The notes under the pieces: model-generated | What the model was told of the DNA's origin: nothing | Database searches by the model: none | Seen by the model: only the letters and a program-made list of their open reading frames with translations | NCBI RefSeq assembly: GCF_001552155.1 | Contig: NZ_BCQQ01000039.1 | Span: 1-52,628 of the forward strand | Source: Actinomadura formosensis NBRC 14204 | GTDB taxonomy: Bacteria; Actinomycetota; Actinomycetes; Streptosporangiales; Streptosporangiaceae | Direction: 5' to 3' | Length of the DNA: 52,628 nt | Translations under genes and position numbers: made by a program | Part shown: piece after piece, positions 42,052-50,218 of the stretch | Layout: every line of letters begins with the position of its first letter | Position numbering within the stretch: the stretch's first letter is position 1

Positions 42052-42759
42052 ATGGCAGTAAGCAGCCACCGACGGCACCGCTACGGCGCCCCGAGCCGCC
42101 GTACGCAGCAGGAACGCCGGTCGCGCACGCGGGCCAGGCTCCTGGAGGCGACCATGGAGTGCCTGGTGGACCTCGGCTGGTCCGGGACGTCCACCACGGA
42201 GGTCGCCCGCCGCGCCGGCGTCTCGCGCGGGGCGCAGCAGCACCACTACCCGACGAAGATGGTGCTGGTCGCCGCCGCGCTGGAGCATCTGCTGGAGGCG
42301 CAGCGGCTGGCGTACGAGACGGCGTTCGCCGTCCTGCCGCCCGAGCGGCGCAACGTGTCGGGCGCGCTCGACCTGCTGTGGGAGGTGTTCCGCGGCCGTC
42401 CGGCCAAGGCCCTCACGGAGCTGGCGGTGGCGGCCCGCACCGACGACGAGCTGCGGCCCCTGTGCCGCGACCTGAACGAGCGGATCCTCCAGGTGATCCT
42501 GGAGACGTTCGAGCGGCTGTTCCCGGAGAACACTCTGCCCCCCGACTTCGTCCCGGCGATGCTGCGCGGCGTGTTCGCGATGTTCGTCGGGCTGTCCATC
42601 CAGAACGCGCTGGACGACGACGCCGAGGGCCACCAGGCCGCGGTGCTGCGCCAGGTCAAGGACGTCGCGCAGCTGATCGTCCCACAGCCGGGCATCCCGG
42701 CCGGCCCGCCCATGCCCGACACGCCCGCGGAGGCGTCGTCGCCCGGATCCGAGCAGTGA
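42052..42759 (+). CDS. TetR family transcriptional regulator
   Basis: The 235-residue protein has a TetR DNA-binding domain at about residues 22-70: RTRARLLEATMECLVDLGW, TEVARRAGVSRGAQQHHY. The ligand-binding helices follow, with ARTDDELRPLCRDLNERI. The ATG at 42052 follows GGAGAC. It precedes the AurF-like oxygenase and dehydrogenase genes on the same strand by 61 bp and is divergent from the ABC operon. It probably regulates one or both through the 42004-42029 repeat. The ligand is unknown. Confidence 0.92.
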   Translation: MAVSSHRRHRYGAPSRRTQQERRSRTRARLLEATMECLVDLGWSGTSTTEVARRAGVSRGAQQHHYPTKMVLVAAALEHLLEAQRLAYETAFAVLPPERRNVSGALDLLWEVFRGRPAKALTELAVAARTDDELRPLCRDLNERILQVILETFERLFPENTLPPDFVPAMLRGVFAMFVGLSIQNALDDDAEGHQAAVLRQVKDVAQLIVPQPGIPAGPPMPDTPAEASSPGSEQ

Positions 42760-42820
42760 CCCCGTCCCCGTGACCCCCGTCGGCGCCCGCCGACCGCACC
42801 GCCCCGAGGGAGCGCCTCAC

Positions 42821-43822
42821 ATGCCGAAAGCCCCCACCGAACTCGCCGACGAGCTCCGCGAGCAGGTCAAGGACAAAAAGTCGTACATCGGTGTCATCGA
42901 CCGCCTGAACAAGGCGTCGGTGGAGAAGCACTGGGAGGCCTACGCCGACATCCCCTGGGACGACCCCGAGTTCGCCGTGGACAAGAACGACCCGCGCTGG
43001 GTGCTGCCGCCGTTCGACCGGCTCGGCGAGACGGCCTGGTACCAGGCGCAGCCGCCGGAGATCCAGGCGCAGATCGGGCTGTGGCGCATCGCCACCGCGA
43101 TGAAGATCGGCCTGCAGTTCGAGAACCTGCTGAAGCGCGGGCTGCTCAACTACGCCTACCGGCTGCCGAACGGCCGTCCCGAGTTCCGGTACGTCTACCA
43201 CGAGACGACCGAGGAATGTCATCACGGGATGATGTTCCAGGAGTTCGTGAACCGGACGAAGATGCCGATCCGCGGCATGCCGCGGTCGCTCAGCCTCATC
43301 GCGCAGGCCGCCCCGTGGATTCCGCTGGTCAGCACCGAGATGTTCTTCATATTCGTGCTCGGCGGCGAGGACCCGATCGACTACGTCCAGCGCAAGTCCC
43401 TCAAGGGCGGGCACGTCAAGCACCCGCTCGAAGAGACCATCATGAAGATCCACATCGCGGAGGAGGCCCGGCACATCTCCTTCGCCCGGCACTACCTCAG
43501 GCACCGGGTGCCGAACATGAACCCGCTGCGCCGCCGCGTCCTCGGCATCGCGACCCCGGTCGTGCTCGGCGTGATGGCGCGGATCATGCTGGCCCCGCCC
43601 GGCCCGATGGTGCGGCACTTCGGCATTCCGAAGGACGTCGTCCGCGCCGCCTACAAGAACGAGGCGTCGCAGGCGGAGATCTCCAACTCGGTCGGCAAGA
43701 TCCGCGACCTGATGGCCGAACTCGGCGTGATCAGCCCGGTGAACAGGCAGGTCTGGAAGGCGTTCGGCATCTGGGACGAGCCGAGGCAGCGCCGCGCCGG
43801 CACCGGGCGGAGCGCGCGATGA
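42821..43822 (+). CDS. AurF-like diiron oxygenase
   Basis: The 333-residue protein shows the seven-ligand pattern of AurF (p-aminobenzoate N-oxygenase) diiron enzymes: E101, E132-x-x-H135 in EECHHGMMF, E173, and H211 with E215-x-x-H218 in HIAEEARHISFARHYL. In AurF the last ligands have the same H, +4 E, +3 H spacing. It probably activates O2 in the cytoplasm to oxidise an amine or C-H bond. GAGGGAG stands before the ATG. Its stop overlaps the dehydrogenase start by 4 nt, so the two proteins likely act on one pathway. The substrate is unknown. Confidence 0.87.
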   Translation: MPKAPTELADELREQVKDKKSYIGVIDRLNKASVEKHWEAYADIPWDDPEFAVDKNDPRWVLPPFDRLGETAWYQAQPPEIQAQIGLWRIATAMKIGLQFENLLKRGLLNYAYRLPNGRPEFRYVYHETTEECHHGMMFQEFVNRTKMPIRGMPRSLSLIAQAAPWIPLVSTEMFFIFVLGGEDPIDYVQRKSLKGGHVKHPLEETIMKIHIAEEARHISFARHYLRHRVPNMNPLRRRVLGIATPVVLGVMARIMLAPPGPMVRHFGIPKDVVRAAYKNEASQAEISNSVGKIRDLMAELGVISPVNRQVWKAFGIWDEPRQRRAGTGRSAR

Positions 43823-44637
43823 GCATCGCGATCGTGACCGGAGGCGCATCCGGCATCGGCCGCGCGATCGCCACGTCCCTGGTGGCGCGCGGCGACACCG
43901 TCGTGGTCACCGACGTCAACGCCGCGGGCGCCGCGCGGGTGGCCGACAAGCTGAACACCCTCGGCAGGGGCAAGGCCACGTCCGCCGCCCTGGACGTCAC
44001 CGACGCCGGCGCCGTCACCGACCTCTATAAGGGCGTCAGGGCCGACCACGGACGGCTCGACCTCGTGTTCAACAACGCGGGCATCGCGATCGGCGGCCTG
44101 GCCGAGGAACTCACCCTCGACCACTGGAACCGCGCCATCGACATCAACCTCAAGGGCGTCGTGCACGGCGTCCACGCCGCCTACCCGATCATGCTGGAGC
44201 AGGGCGGCGGCCACATCGTGAACACCGCGTCGCTCGCCGGGCTCGTCCCGATGCCGATCGGCATCCCCTACACCGCCACCAAGCATGCGGTCGTCGGGCT
44301 CTCCCTCGGCCTGCGCGCGGAGGCCGCCGGACGCGGCGTCAAGGTCAGCGTCGTGTGCCCGTCCTTCGTCGACACCCCGCTTCTGCACAACGTCAACCCG
44401 GACCTGCCGGAGACGGCGCTGAGCGGCGACGCGACCGGTGACATCGCCAAGGCGTCCCCGCGCCTCTACACGGCGGAGAAGCTGGCCCGCGACATCATGC
44501 GCGGCGTCGCGAAGAACCAGGCGCTCATCGTCGCGCCCGCGCACGGCCGGATCGCGTGGCGGGGCGTCCGGCTCAACCCCGGCGCGGCCGTCCGGGTGGC
44601 GCAGCTCGCCGTGAACCGGATCCGCGCCGGGAAGTGA
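43819..44637 (+). CDS. Short-chain dehydrogenase/reductase
   Basis: The 272-residue SDR has the cofactor motif TGGASGIGRAI, DVTDAGAV, NNAGIA and the active site NTASLAGL...YTATKHAVV with Ser, Tyr and Lys. An aspartate after the second strand (VVVTDVN) points to NAD(H). The ATG overlaps the oxygenase stop as ATGA, so it is translationally coupled. It may oxidise or reduce the oxygenase product. The C-terminal part has a short hydrophobic stretch but no clear membrane segment. Confidence 0.92.
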   Translation: MSIAIVTGGASGIGRAIATSLVARGDTVVVTDVNAAGAARVADKLNTLGRGKATSAALDVTDAGAVTDLYKGVRADHGRLDLVFNNAGIAIGGLAEELTLDHWNRAIDINLKGVVHGVHAAYPIMLEQGGGHIVNTASLAGLVPMPIGIPYTATKHAVVGLSLGLRAEAAGRGVKVSVVCPSFVDTPLLHNVNPDLPETALSGDATGDIAKASPRLYTAEKLARDIMRGVAKNQALIVAPAHGRIAWRGVRLNPGAAVRVAQLAVNRIRAGK

Positions 44638-44643
44638 GCCCGT

Positions 44644-45852
44644 TCAGGCGGGGGCGCGCCGGATCACCAGCAGCGCGACGTCGTCCTCGGTCCGCTCGCG
44701 GCCGATGAGCGCCGACATCACCGTGGCGCTCACCTCCTCGGGCGGACCGGCGAACACCACCTCGCAGAGCCGGTCGATGCCGGTGTTCACCGAGCTGCCC
44801 CGCCGCTCCACCAGCCCGTCGGTGTAGAGGGCCAGCAGGCCGCCCGGCGGGAGCGTGACGGTCACGGTCTCGCGCGGGGTCTCGATCCCGAGGCCGATGA
44901 GGACGTCGGGTTTCGTGTCGACACACCGCGCGGGACGTCCCGGCAGGGCCAGGGCGGGCGGCAGATGGCCGGCCGACGACAGCCGGACCCGCTCCAGCCC
45001 GGGATCGAACACCGCGTACAGGACCGTCGCCGTCGCGTCGGGCTCGAAGTGCTGCATCTTGCGGTCGAGCCTGCGCAGCACCTCGGCGGGATCGGTGCTC
45101 TCCAGCGCGTAGGCCCGCAGCGCGCTGCGCATCCGGCCCATCACGACGGCGGCGCCGAGCCCGTGCCCGGCCACGTCCCCCATGACGATGCCGATCTCGC
45201 CGGACGGGAGCGTGAACACGTCGTACCAGTCGCCGCCGACGCTCGCCTTGCCGGGACTGTAGCGAGCGGCGAGCTCGGCGCCGGGGATGTCGGGAAGCGC
45301 GGTCGGTATGAGGCTGCGGGTCAGTTCCCGGGCTCCGGCGCGTTCGGCCCGGCTGACCAGCGCCTGCACCGCCAGCGCCGCACGCGAGGCCGCGAGCTGC
45401 AGCAGTTCGGCCTCGTCCTCGGTGAACTCGCGGTGGGTGAGCGTCCCGACGTGCAGCACCCCGACCACCCGGCCACCGCCGATGAGCGGCACGCCGAGCA
45501 GGGAGCGCAGGCCCCGCTCGGCGAGCAGCGGGTTGAACACGGCGGCGCTCGGCACGTCCGCGATGTAGACGGGGCGGCGCTCGGCGGCGACACGCCCGGA
45601 GAAGCCCCGGCCGACCGGGACGCGCGCGGCCTGGCTGACCTCCTCCTCGATGCCCTTGGCGGCCGTCGCCTCAAGGAAGCGCCCCTGCCGGTCGAGGAGC
45701 AGGACGACGGCGGTGTCGACGTCCAGGATCTCGCGCACGCGGTCGAGCAGCGTGTCGAGGAACTCGTCCATATCCATATGGGCGAACGCCTCATCGGTGA
45801 GCGCCCGGATGTTCTCAAGCCTCCGGGCGGCGTCCTCCGAGTTCTCCAACAT
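44644..45852 (-). CDS. GAF-SpoIIE (PP2C) serine phosphatase
   Basis: The 402-residue protein begins with a helix, then a GAF domain at about residues 20-170 (DVDTAVVLLLDRQGRF, GRGFSGRVAAERRPVYI, LLGVPLIGGGRVVGVLHVG). A SpoIIE-type PP2C phosphatase domain covers about 190-400, with metal ligands in GGDWYDVF and MGDVAGHGLGAA and a late DDVALLVIR. Such proteins dephosphorylate anti-anti-sigma factors and so switch partner-switching sigma pathways. No STAS or anti-sigma gene is adjacent, although a HATPase lies about 2 kb away. The signal sensed by the GAF domain is unknown. Confidence 0.92.
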   Translation of the reverse strand: MLENSEDAARRLENIRALTDEAFAHMDMDEFLDTLLDRVREILDVDTAVVLLLDRQGRFLEATAAKGIEEEVSQAARVPVGRGFSGRVAAERRPVYIADVPSAAVFNPLLAERGLRSLLGVPLIGGGRVVGVLHVGTLTHREFTEDEAELLQLAASRAALAVQALVSRAERAGARELTRSLIPTALPDIPGAELAARYSPGKASVGGDWYDVFTLPSGEIGIVMGDVAGHGLGAAVVMGRMRSALRAYALESTDPAEVLRRLDRKMQHFEPDATATVLYAVFDPGLERVRLSSAGHLPPALALPGRPARCVDTKPDVLIGLGIETPRETVTVTLPPGGLLALYTDGLVERRGSSVNTGIDRLCEVVFAGPPEEVSATVMSALIGRERTEDDVALLVIRRAPA

Positions 45853-45963
45853 GCCACCTGTATGTACTAGATCTACTGATTCACTGCTGTTCCCCCAGGT
45901 CTGGGGGCCGATCCTAACCGGGGCGCAGAGTACGGCGCGACGGTCCCGCATAGGCTGGGCGAC

Positions 45964-46464
45964 GTGGAACGCATCCTGGTCAGCTCCTGCCTGGCGGGCC
46001 GCCCCGTCCGCTACGACGGCGCGGCCAGGCCCGTGGGGAACGGCCTGTTCGAGCGCTGGCGTTCGGAGGGGCGTCTCGTGCCATTCTGCCCGGAGGTGTC
46101 GGGTGGCCTGCCCGTTCCGCGCCCCCCGGCCGAGATCGTCGACGGCGACGGCGCCGACGTCCTGGACGGAAGAGCCCGCATCCTCACCGACACCGGCGAG
46201 GACGTCACGGACCGGTTTCTCCAGGGCGCCCGCCTGGCCCTGGACACCGCCCAGCGCACCGGCACCCGAATCGCCCTCCTGAAGGAGGGCAGTCCGTCCT
46301 GCGGCACCCACCGCATCTACGACGGCACCTTCACCGCCACGAAACGCCCAGGCTCCGGTGTGACCACGGCCCTCCTGGAACGCGCCGGCATCACGGTCTT
46401 CACCGAGAACGACCTGGAAGCCCTCCAGACCCACCTGGCCGTCCTCGAAGACCGGTCCCTCTAA
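45964..46464 (+). CDS. DUF523 family protein
   Basis: The 166-residue protein has the conserved family motifs SSCLAGRPVRYDG at the start, VPFCPEVSGGLPVPRPPAEI in the middle and LKEGSPSCGTHRIYDG. Two conserved cysteine-containing motifs and glycine turns suggest a small redox, thiolation or binding enzyme, but the family has no established function as far as I recall. The start is a GTG. It ends 13 bp from the converging HTH gene. Confidence 0.9.
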   Translation: MERILVSSCLAGRPVRYDGAARPVGNGLFERWRSEGRLVPFCPEVSGGLPVPRPPAEIVDGDGADVLDGRARILTDTGEDVTDRFLQGARLALDTAQRTGTRIALLKEGSPSCGTHRIYDGTFTATKRPGSGVTTALLERAGITVFTENDLEALQTHLAVLEDRSL

Positions 46465-46477
46465 CCAGGGTACGTGG

Positions 46478-47434
46478 CTACCAGAGGTCGAAGGGCCGGA
46501 CCCGCACCCCCTTGCTCTTCCAGGGCTCCGGCGAGTCGTCGGACGAGAGGCGCTCCAGCCACCGGAGCTGCTCCACGAAGTAGGCGTGCGAGGACGTGCC
46601 CTCGCCGAAGACGATGATCGGGCCATGGGTCCCCCGCCGGCCGTGCCCGTACATCATGACGCGCACGACCCCGTCCACCTCCTCCATCGCGAACGAGCAG
46701 GGGAAGTCGAAGAGGTACAGCCGGAGCCGGGGCTCTTCGTCCGACGCGGCACGGAGCGGCCGGATGATCTCCCGAACGTAGCGCTCGGGGTCTTCCATGG
46801 CCGCGTCCGCTGGTTCGATCCGGTAACGGTCCTTGCGGGACTCGCAGTAGGGGTCCATGACATAGACGTTGACGTCCATCGTCCGCGCCTTCTTCTTCAG
46901 GACGGAGAGAACGGTGTCACTGGCGTAGAACGATCGCGTCAGGCCGAACAGGTTGATGCGCTCCCGGGCGGCCGAGATCCGCTGGACGAGATCCTGTTCG
47001 GACTCCTCACTCGTGAACGGGAACGCGTCAACGATCCCCGCGCGCTGAACGTGGGCCACGTCGCCGGGACTGTGGTCGGTCCCGAATCCGAGCCGATCGG
47101 GCCTTGTGCGGTAGAGGCGGCAGAAGTACTCGATGCGTTCGTTGCTCGGGCGGCGATCGCCCAATTCCCACCGGCATAGGACGGCTGCGTCTATGTGCGG
47201 CGGCTGGAGACCGTCCGCCTCGTACAGGGCGTCGAGTCTCGCGGAAACCTCGCTGCGGTCGTAGCCGCTGGCGAACCGCCATGCCTCCAGCGGCGTAATG
47301 TCCGAAATCTTACGAGTAATCCCTTCAACGATGGCTTCGACGGTAAGGCCGCGACGGATTCCATCCAGACGAATCTCGTTGGCTTCACGTTCAATCTGCC
47401 GGCGACGCTGCACATTCGCCCTGGTAGCAGCCAC
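46478..47434 (-). CDS. HTH regulator with PLD-like C-terminal domain
   Basis: The 318-residue product starts at GTG with GGGAG upstream. Residues about 10-100 form an N-terminal region with an XRE-like helix-turn-helix (DAAVLCRWELGDRRPSNERIE). Residues about 145-310 run RISAARERINLFGLTRSFY, VYVMDPYC and a late hydrophobic strand set ending SSHAYFVEQLRWLERL, resembling the single phospholipase-D-like domains in actinobacterial HTH regulators. A canonical HxK motif is not evident. Two 19-bp palindromes upstream suggest autoregulation and control of the divergent genes at 47700-48364. A defence or stress role is speculative. Confidence 0.7.
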   Translation of the reverse strand: MAATRANVQRRRQIEREANEIRLDGIRRGLTVEAIVEGITRKISDITPLEAWRFASGYDRSEVSARLDALYEADGLQPPHIDAAVLCRWELGDRRPSNERIEYFCRLYRTRPDRLGFGTDHSPGDVAHVQRAGIVDAFPFTSEESEQDLVQRISAARERINLFGLTRSFYASDTVLSVLKKKARTMDVNVYVMDPYCESRKDRYRIEPADAAMEDPERYVREIIRPLRAASDEEPRLRLYLFDFPCSFAMEEVDGVVRVMMYGHGRRGTHGPIIVFGEGTSSHAYFVEQLRWLERLSSDDSPEPWKSKGVRVRPFDLW

Positions 47435-47447
47435 TGCTCACGCTCCC

Positions 47448-47466
47448 ATTGTCGCCATACGGCAAT
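47448..47466. promoter_or_regulatory. Palindrome O2 upstream of the HTH-PLD gene
   Basis: ATTGTCGCCATACGGCAAT has 7-bp arms with one mismatch. It lies 14 bp upstream of the HTH gene start, where binding would block transcription or initiation. Confidence 0.55.
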
Positions 47467-47494
47467 GCCGTTGCCTTGATCAGACATTGGCTTT

Positions 47495-47513
47495 ATTGCC
47501 GCATAGCGGCAAT
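47495..47513. promoter_or_regulatory. Palindrome O1 between the divergent HTH-PLD and small-protein genes
   Basis: ATTGCCGCATAGCGGCAAT has perfect 8-bp arms around ATA, 47 bp from O2. A third GGCAATGCCGTTGCC element lies between (47461-47475). The related half-sites point to one regulator, probably the HTH protein. Confidence 0.6.
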
Positions 47514-47699
47514 CTTGACCCAAGTCTAAGCGCTCTCCGAATCAGAGAAAAGAGAAAGATCGCGCCTCTCCTCGCTGGACCGCCTCACCTTCCCCCGAAA
47601 GCGAAAGAAGGGCGCAGAACGGAGATACAAGGCGGCCCCGGACCGGTGTCATCACCACCGCGTCCCAGGGCCTGGGCCCGACTGGAAGGAGTCGGACTT

Positions 47700-47951
47700 A
47701 TGGGAAATATTACGACCAACCCATTAGCGGAGTTGGCAGCGCGGCTCATGCGGTGGAGACGCCGCGCGGCGGTGCACGGGACGCCCCTGATCACATCGCT
47801 GAGAGTGCGTGGCGAGCGGGTGATCGCGTGCGACGGCCGGCTGTTCCGCCTGGGCGGCGAGCGCGGGCATGTGCTCGGCGAGGCCGGCGACGGGTCGGCG
47901 ACGGCGGAGCGGGCCGTACCGGTGCTGCGGCAGTTGGCGCGGCGGTCGTGA
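47700..47951 (+). CDS. Small basic hypothetical protein (83 aa)
   Basis: AAGGAG precedes the ATG at 47700. The protein (MGNITTNPLAELAARLMRW then a basic RRRAA stretch, ITSLRVRGERVIACDGRLFRL and a C-terminal LRQLARRS) has no recognisable domain. Its stop overlaps the start of the ATP-binding protein by one base (TGATG), so the two are translationally coupled. It may be a small partner or regulator of that ATPase. Confidence 0.6.
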   Translation: MGNITTNPLAELAARLMRWRRRAAVHGTPLITSLRVRGERVIACDGRLFRLGGERGHVLGEAGDGSATAERAVPVLRQLARRS

Positions 47952-48364
47952 TGGGCCATGGCAGGAGGAGCGCGATCGTCACCGACAGGCTGGACATGAC
48001 GTTCCTGGCGGCGCGGACGGCCCCGGGTCAGGTTCGGACACTGGTAGACCTCCGGCTTGCCTCGTGGGGGCTGGCCGGGCTGCGCGACGACGTGGCGCTG
48101 ATCGCCAGTGAGCTGGTGACGAACGCGATCCTGCACACTCCCGAGCAGCAGATTCGCGTGCAGTTCACGCGCGAGCCGTGCGGGGTGCTGCTGATGGTGT
48201 GGGACTCCTCGGACGCCCTGCCGGTGCGCAAACCGCCGATGCACACCGCGCCCATGAGGGCGGACGGCAGGGGCCTGCCCATCGTGGAGGCGCTGTCGTC
48301 CAAGTGCGGCATCTCCCCGACCAGACCATGCGGGAAGTGGATATGGGCACGTGTGCTGGCGTGA
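47951..48364 (+). CDS. ATP-binding anti-sigma-factor-like protein (HATPase_c)
   Basis: The 137-residue protein has the GHKL ATPase fold of RsbW/SpoIIAB-like anti-sigma factors. It carries an N-box in ALIASELVTNAILHT, a G1-like VWDSSDALP and a G2 GRGLPIVEALSSKCGI. Most Streptomyces-type relatives are single-domain cytoplasmic kinases of anti-anti-sigma factors. It is coupled to the small gene upstream and divergent from the HTH-PLD regulator. A SpoIIE phosphatase 2 kb away could act in an opposing direction, but this is only suggestive. Confidence 0.85.
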   Translation: MGHGRRSAIVTDRLDMTFLAARTAPGQVRTLVDLRLASWGLAGLRDDVALIASELVTNAILHTPEQQIRVQFTREPCGVLLMVWDSSDALPVRKPPMHTAPMRADGRGLPIVEALSSKCGISPTRPCGKWIWARVLA

Positions 48365-48621
48365 CGCACTCGGGCAGTGCCGGGCACCCGAACGGACCGA
48401 AACGGGAAGAGCAGGCAAGATCACGCAAGGCGTGCGTCCGTTGCGCGGGCCTGCACGACAAGCGGGAGTTCCGATCCGAGGCGGGGAACGGACGCGGCGG
48501 ATCCATCTCCCCATGCGGCAACGTGAAGGCGGCGGCCGAGCGGGTCAGGACGCCGGCTCCCGCCGGGGGCGTGGCCTGGCGCGGATGTGCATGCGCTCCC
48601 CCTGACGGCCGAACAGGCTGA
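48361..48621 (+). CDS. Possible small Cys-containing protein (86 aa), doubtful
   Basis: A GTG overlaps the ATPase stop as GTGA and opens a frame of 86 codons containing CVRCAGLHDKREF and later single cysteines. The last 77 bp overlap the 3' end of the convergent cupin regulator, and there is no recognised domain. The overlap hints at a real gene; the Arg/Gly/Pro-rich composition could equally be chance in GC-rich DNA. Confidence 0.3.
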   Translation: MTHSGSAGHPNGPKREEQARSRKACVRCAGLHDKREFRSEAGNGRGGSISPCGNVKAAAERVRTPAPAGGVAWRGCACAPPDGRTG

Positions 48622-49144
48622 GGACCTCCACCGGAGACTCACCGGTGGGGCCGAACCAGTGCGGCAGGCGGGTGTCGAACTCGGCGGCCTCACCCGGTCC
48701 CAGGATCAGGTCGTGGTCGGCCACGATGAGCCGCAGGCGCCCGGATAGCACGTACAGCCACTCATACCCCTCGTGTGTGCACGGCTCGGGCCGGTTCTGC
48801 TCGGCCGGGATGATCGACTTCCAGGCTTGCAGGGGGCCGGGGTGGGCGGTCAGCGGAATCATCGTGCGGCCATTGCGGACGCGGGGTTTCCAGCGGATTC
48901 GCGGGTCGCCGACCTCGGGCGCGCCGACCAGCTCGTCCAGCGGGAGCTGGTGGGCTTGGGCGATGGGCAGCAGGAGCTCCAGGCTCGGGCGGCGCCCGCC
49001 CGTCTCCAGCCTCGACAGGGTGCTCTTGGATATGCCGGTGGCCTCGGCCAGCGCGGACAGGCTCACGCCGCGCTGGGTGCGGATGCGCTTGAGGCGTGCG
49101 CCGACCTGGGCCAGCGTGGCGGCGATCGGAGATTGCTCGTCCAT
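48545..49144 (-). CDS. XRE-family regulator with C-terminal cupin domain
   Basis: The 199-residue protein has an HTH at about residues 12-68 (VGARLKRIRTQRGVSLSALAE, GISKSTLSRLETGGRRPSLE). A cupin at about 105-185 includes HEGYEWLYVLSGRLRL and LGPGEAAEFDTRLPHWFG, with the metal-type histidine pattern partly kept. This is the common XRE-cupin sensor design that controls an adjacent divergent metabolic or efflux operon. The ATG at 49144 directly follows a run of G. It is divergent from the thioredoxin-reductase-like gene, with a palindrome between them. Confidence 0.9.
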   Translation of the reverse strand: MDEQSPIAATLAQVGARLKRIRTQRGVSLSALAEATGISKSTLSRLETGGRRPSLELLLPIAQAHQLPLDELVGAPEVGDPRIRWKPRVRNGRTMIPLTAHPGPLQAWKSIIPAEQNRPEPCTHEGYEWLYVLSGRLRLIVADHDLILGPGEAAEFDTRLPHWFGPTGESPVEVLSLFGRQGERMHIRARPRPRREPAS

Positions 49145-49174
49145 CCCCCCATTCCATCCCTGCGTCCCAGAAAT

Positions 49175-49190
49175 GGCAACAGAAGTTGTC
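49175..49190. promoter_or_regulatory. Palindrome between the XRE-cupin and oxidoreductase genes
   Basis: GGCAACAGAAGTTGTC has 6-bp arms with one mismatch around AGAA, centred in the 90-bp divergent intergenic region. It is the best operator candidate for the XRE-cupin regulator. Confidence 0.4.
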
Positions 49191-49234
49191 GGAACGTCAC
49201 CAGGGCCGCACCATCGGGCGCGGAGGTGATCGCC

Positions 49235-50218
49235 ATGATCAATGCGGTGAACGACCAGCCCCACGGCGCGCGGCGCGCCGCCGGCGACGGGGTTTACGAC
49301 GTGGTGGTGATCGGCGCCGGCGCCGCCGGTCTGAGCGCCGCCCTGGTGCTGGGACGGGCCCGGCGTACGGTAGCGGTAATAGACGGCGGTGAGCCGCGCA
49401 ACGCGCCCGCCTCGCACATGCACGGCTTCCTGTCCCGTGACGGACTGGCCCCCGCGACACTGCTCGAACTCGGCCGCGCCGAGATCTCCCGGTACGGCGT
49501 CCGGCTCATCCAAGGCCGGGTGGACCGGATCGACCACGGCTACTACGTCCGGATGGCCGGCGGGCCGACACTCAAGGCCCGCCGCGTGCTGGTCGCGACC
49601 GGGTTGCGCGACGAGTTGCCCGACATCCCCGGCGTGCGTGAACGGTGGGGCAAGGACCTGCTGCACTGCCCCTACTGCCACGCCTATGAGGTCCGTGACC
49701 GGCCGCTCGCCGTCCTCGGCTCCCATCCGGGCTCGGTTCACCAGGCCCTGCTCCTGCGCGCGTGGAGCGACGATGTCGTCTTCTTCCCGCACACGCTCAA
49801 GCTGACGGCGCAGGATCGGGAAAGGCTGGAGGCACGCGGCCTGCGCATCATCGAGGGCGAGATCAGGCATCTGGTCATCGACGACGACCGGCTGCAAGGC
49901 ATCGAACTCACCGACGGTCGCCACATCCCCCGTGCCGCCGCCTTCCTCGTCCCCCGCATGGTTCCGCAGGACGAGTTGCTGACCCGGCTGGGCTGCGACA
50001 AGGACGACGACGGCTGGGTCACCGTCGACCGCACCGGCCGCACCGGCATCGCCGGCGTCTGGGCCGCCGGTAACGTCATCGATCCGCGCGCCCAGGTCAT
50101 CACCGCCGCCGGCCTGGGCTCCACCGCCGCCTTCGCCATCAACACCGACCTGCTGGACGAAGACGTCGACCGCGCCGTCGAACAGCACCGCACCACGGCC
50201 CGGGGTGATGGCCGATGA
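49235..50218 (+). CDS. Thioredoxin-reductase-like FAD/NAD(P)-dependent oxidoreductase
   Basis: The 327-residue flavoprotein has the FAD motif VVVIGAGAAGLSAALVLG, the redox-active pair in LHCPYCHAYEVRD and the C-terminal GVWAAGNVIDPRAQVITAAGLG. The CPYC pair sits where thioredoxin reductase has CATC, as in the actinomycete NAD(P)/FAD oxidoreductases that make disulfides or reduce small substrates. GGAGGTGAT precedes the ATG at 49235. Its stop overlaps the MFS gene by 4 nt. The reductant and substrate are not readable. Confidence 0.92.
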   Translation: MINAVNDQPHGARRAAGDGVYDVVVIGAGAAGLSAALVLGRARRTVAVIDGGEPRNAPASHMHGFLSRDGLAPATLLELGRAEISRYGVRLIQGRVDRIDHGYYVRMAGGPTLKARRVLVATGLRDELPDIPGVRERWGKDLLHCPYCHAYEVRDRPLAVLGSHPGSVHQALLLRAWSDDVVFFPHTLKLTAQDRERLEARGLRIIEGEIRHLVIDDDRLQGIELTDGRHIPRAAAFLVPRMVPQDELLTRLGCDKDDDGWVTVDRTGRTGIAGVWAAGNVIDPRAQVITAAGLGSTAAFAINTDLLDEDVDRAVEQHRTTARGDGR

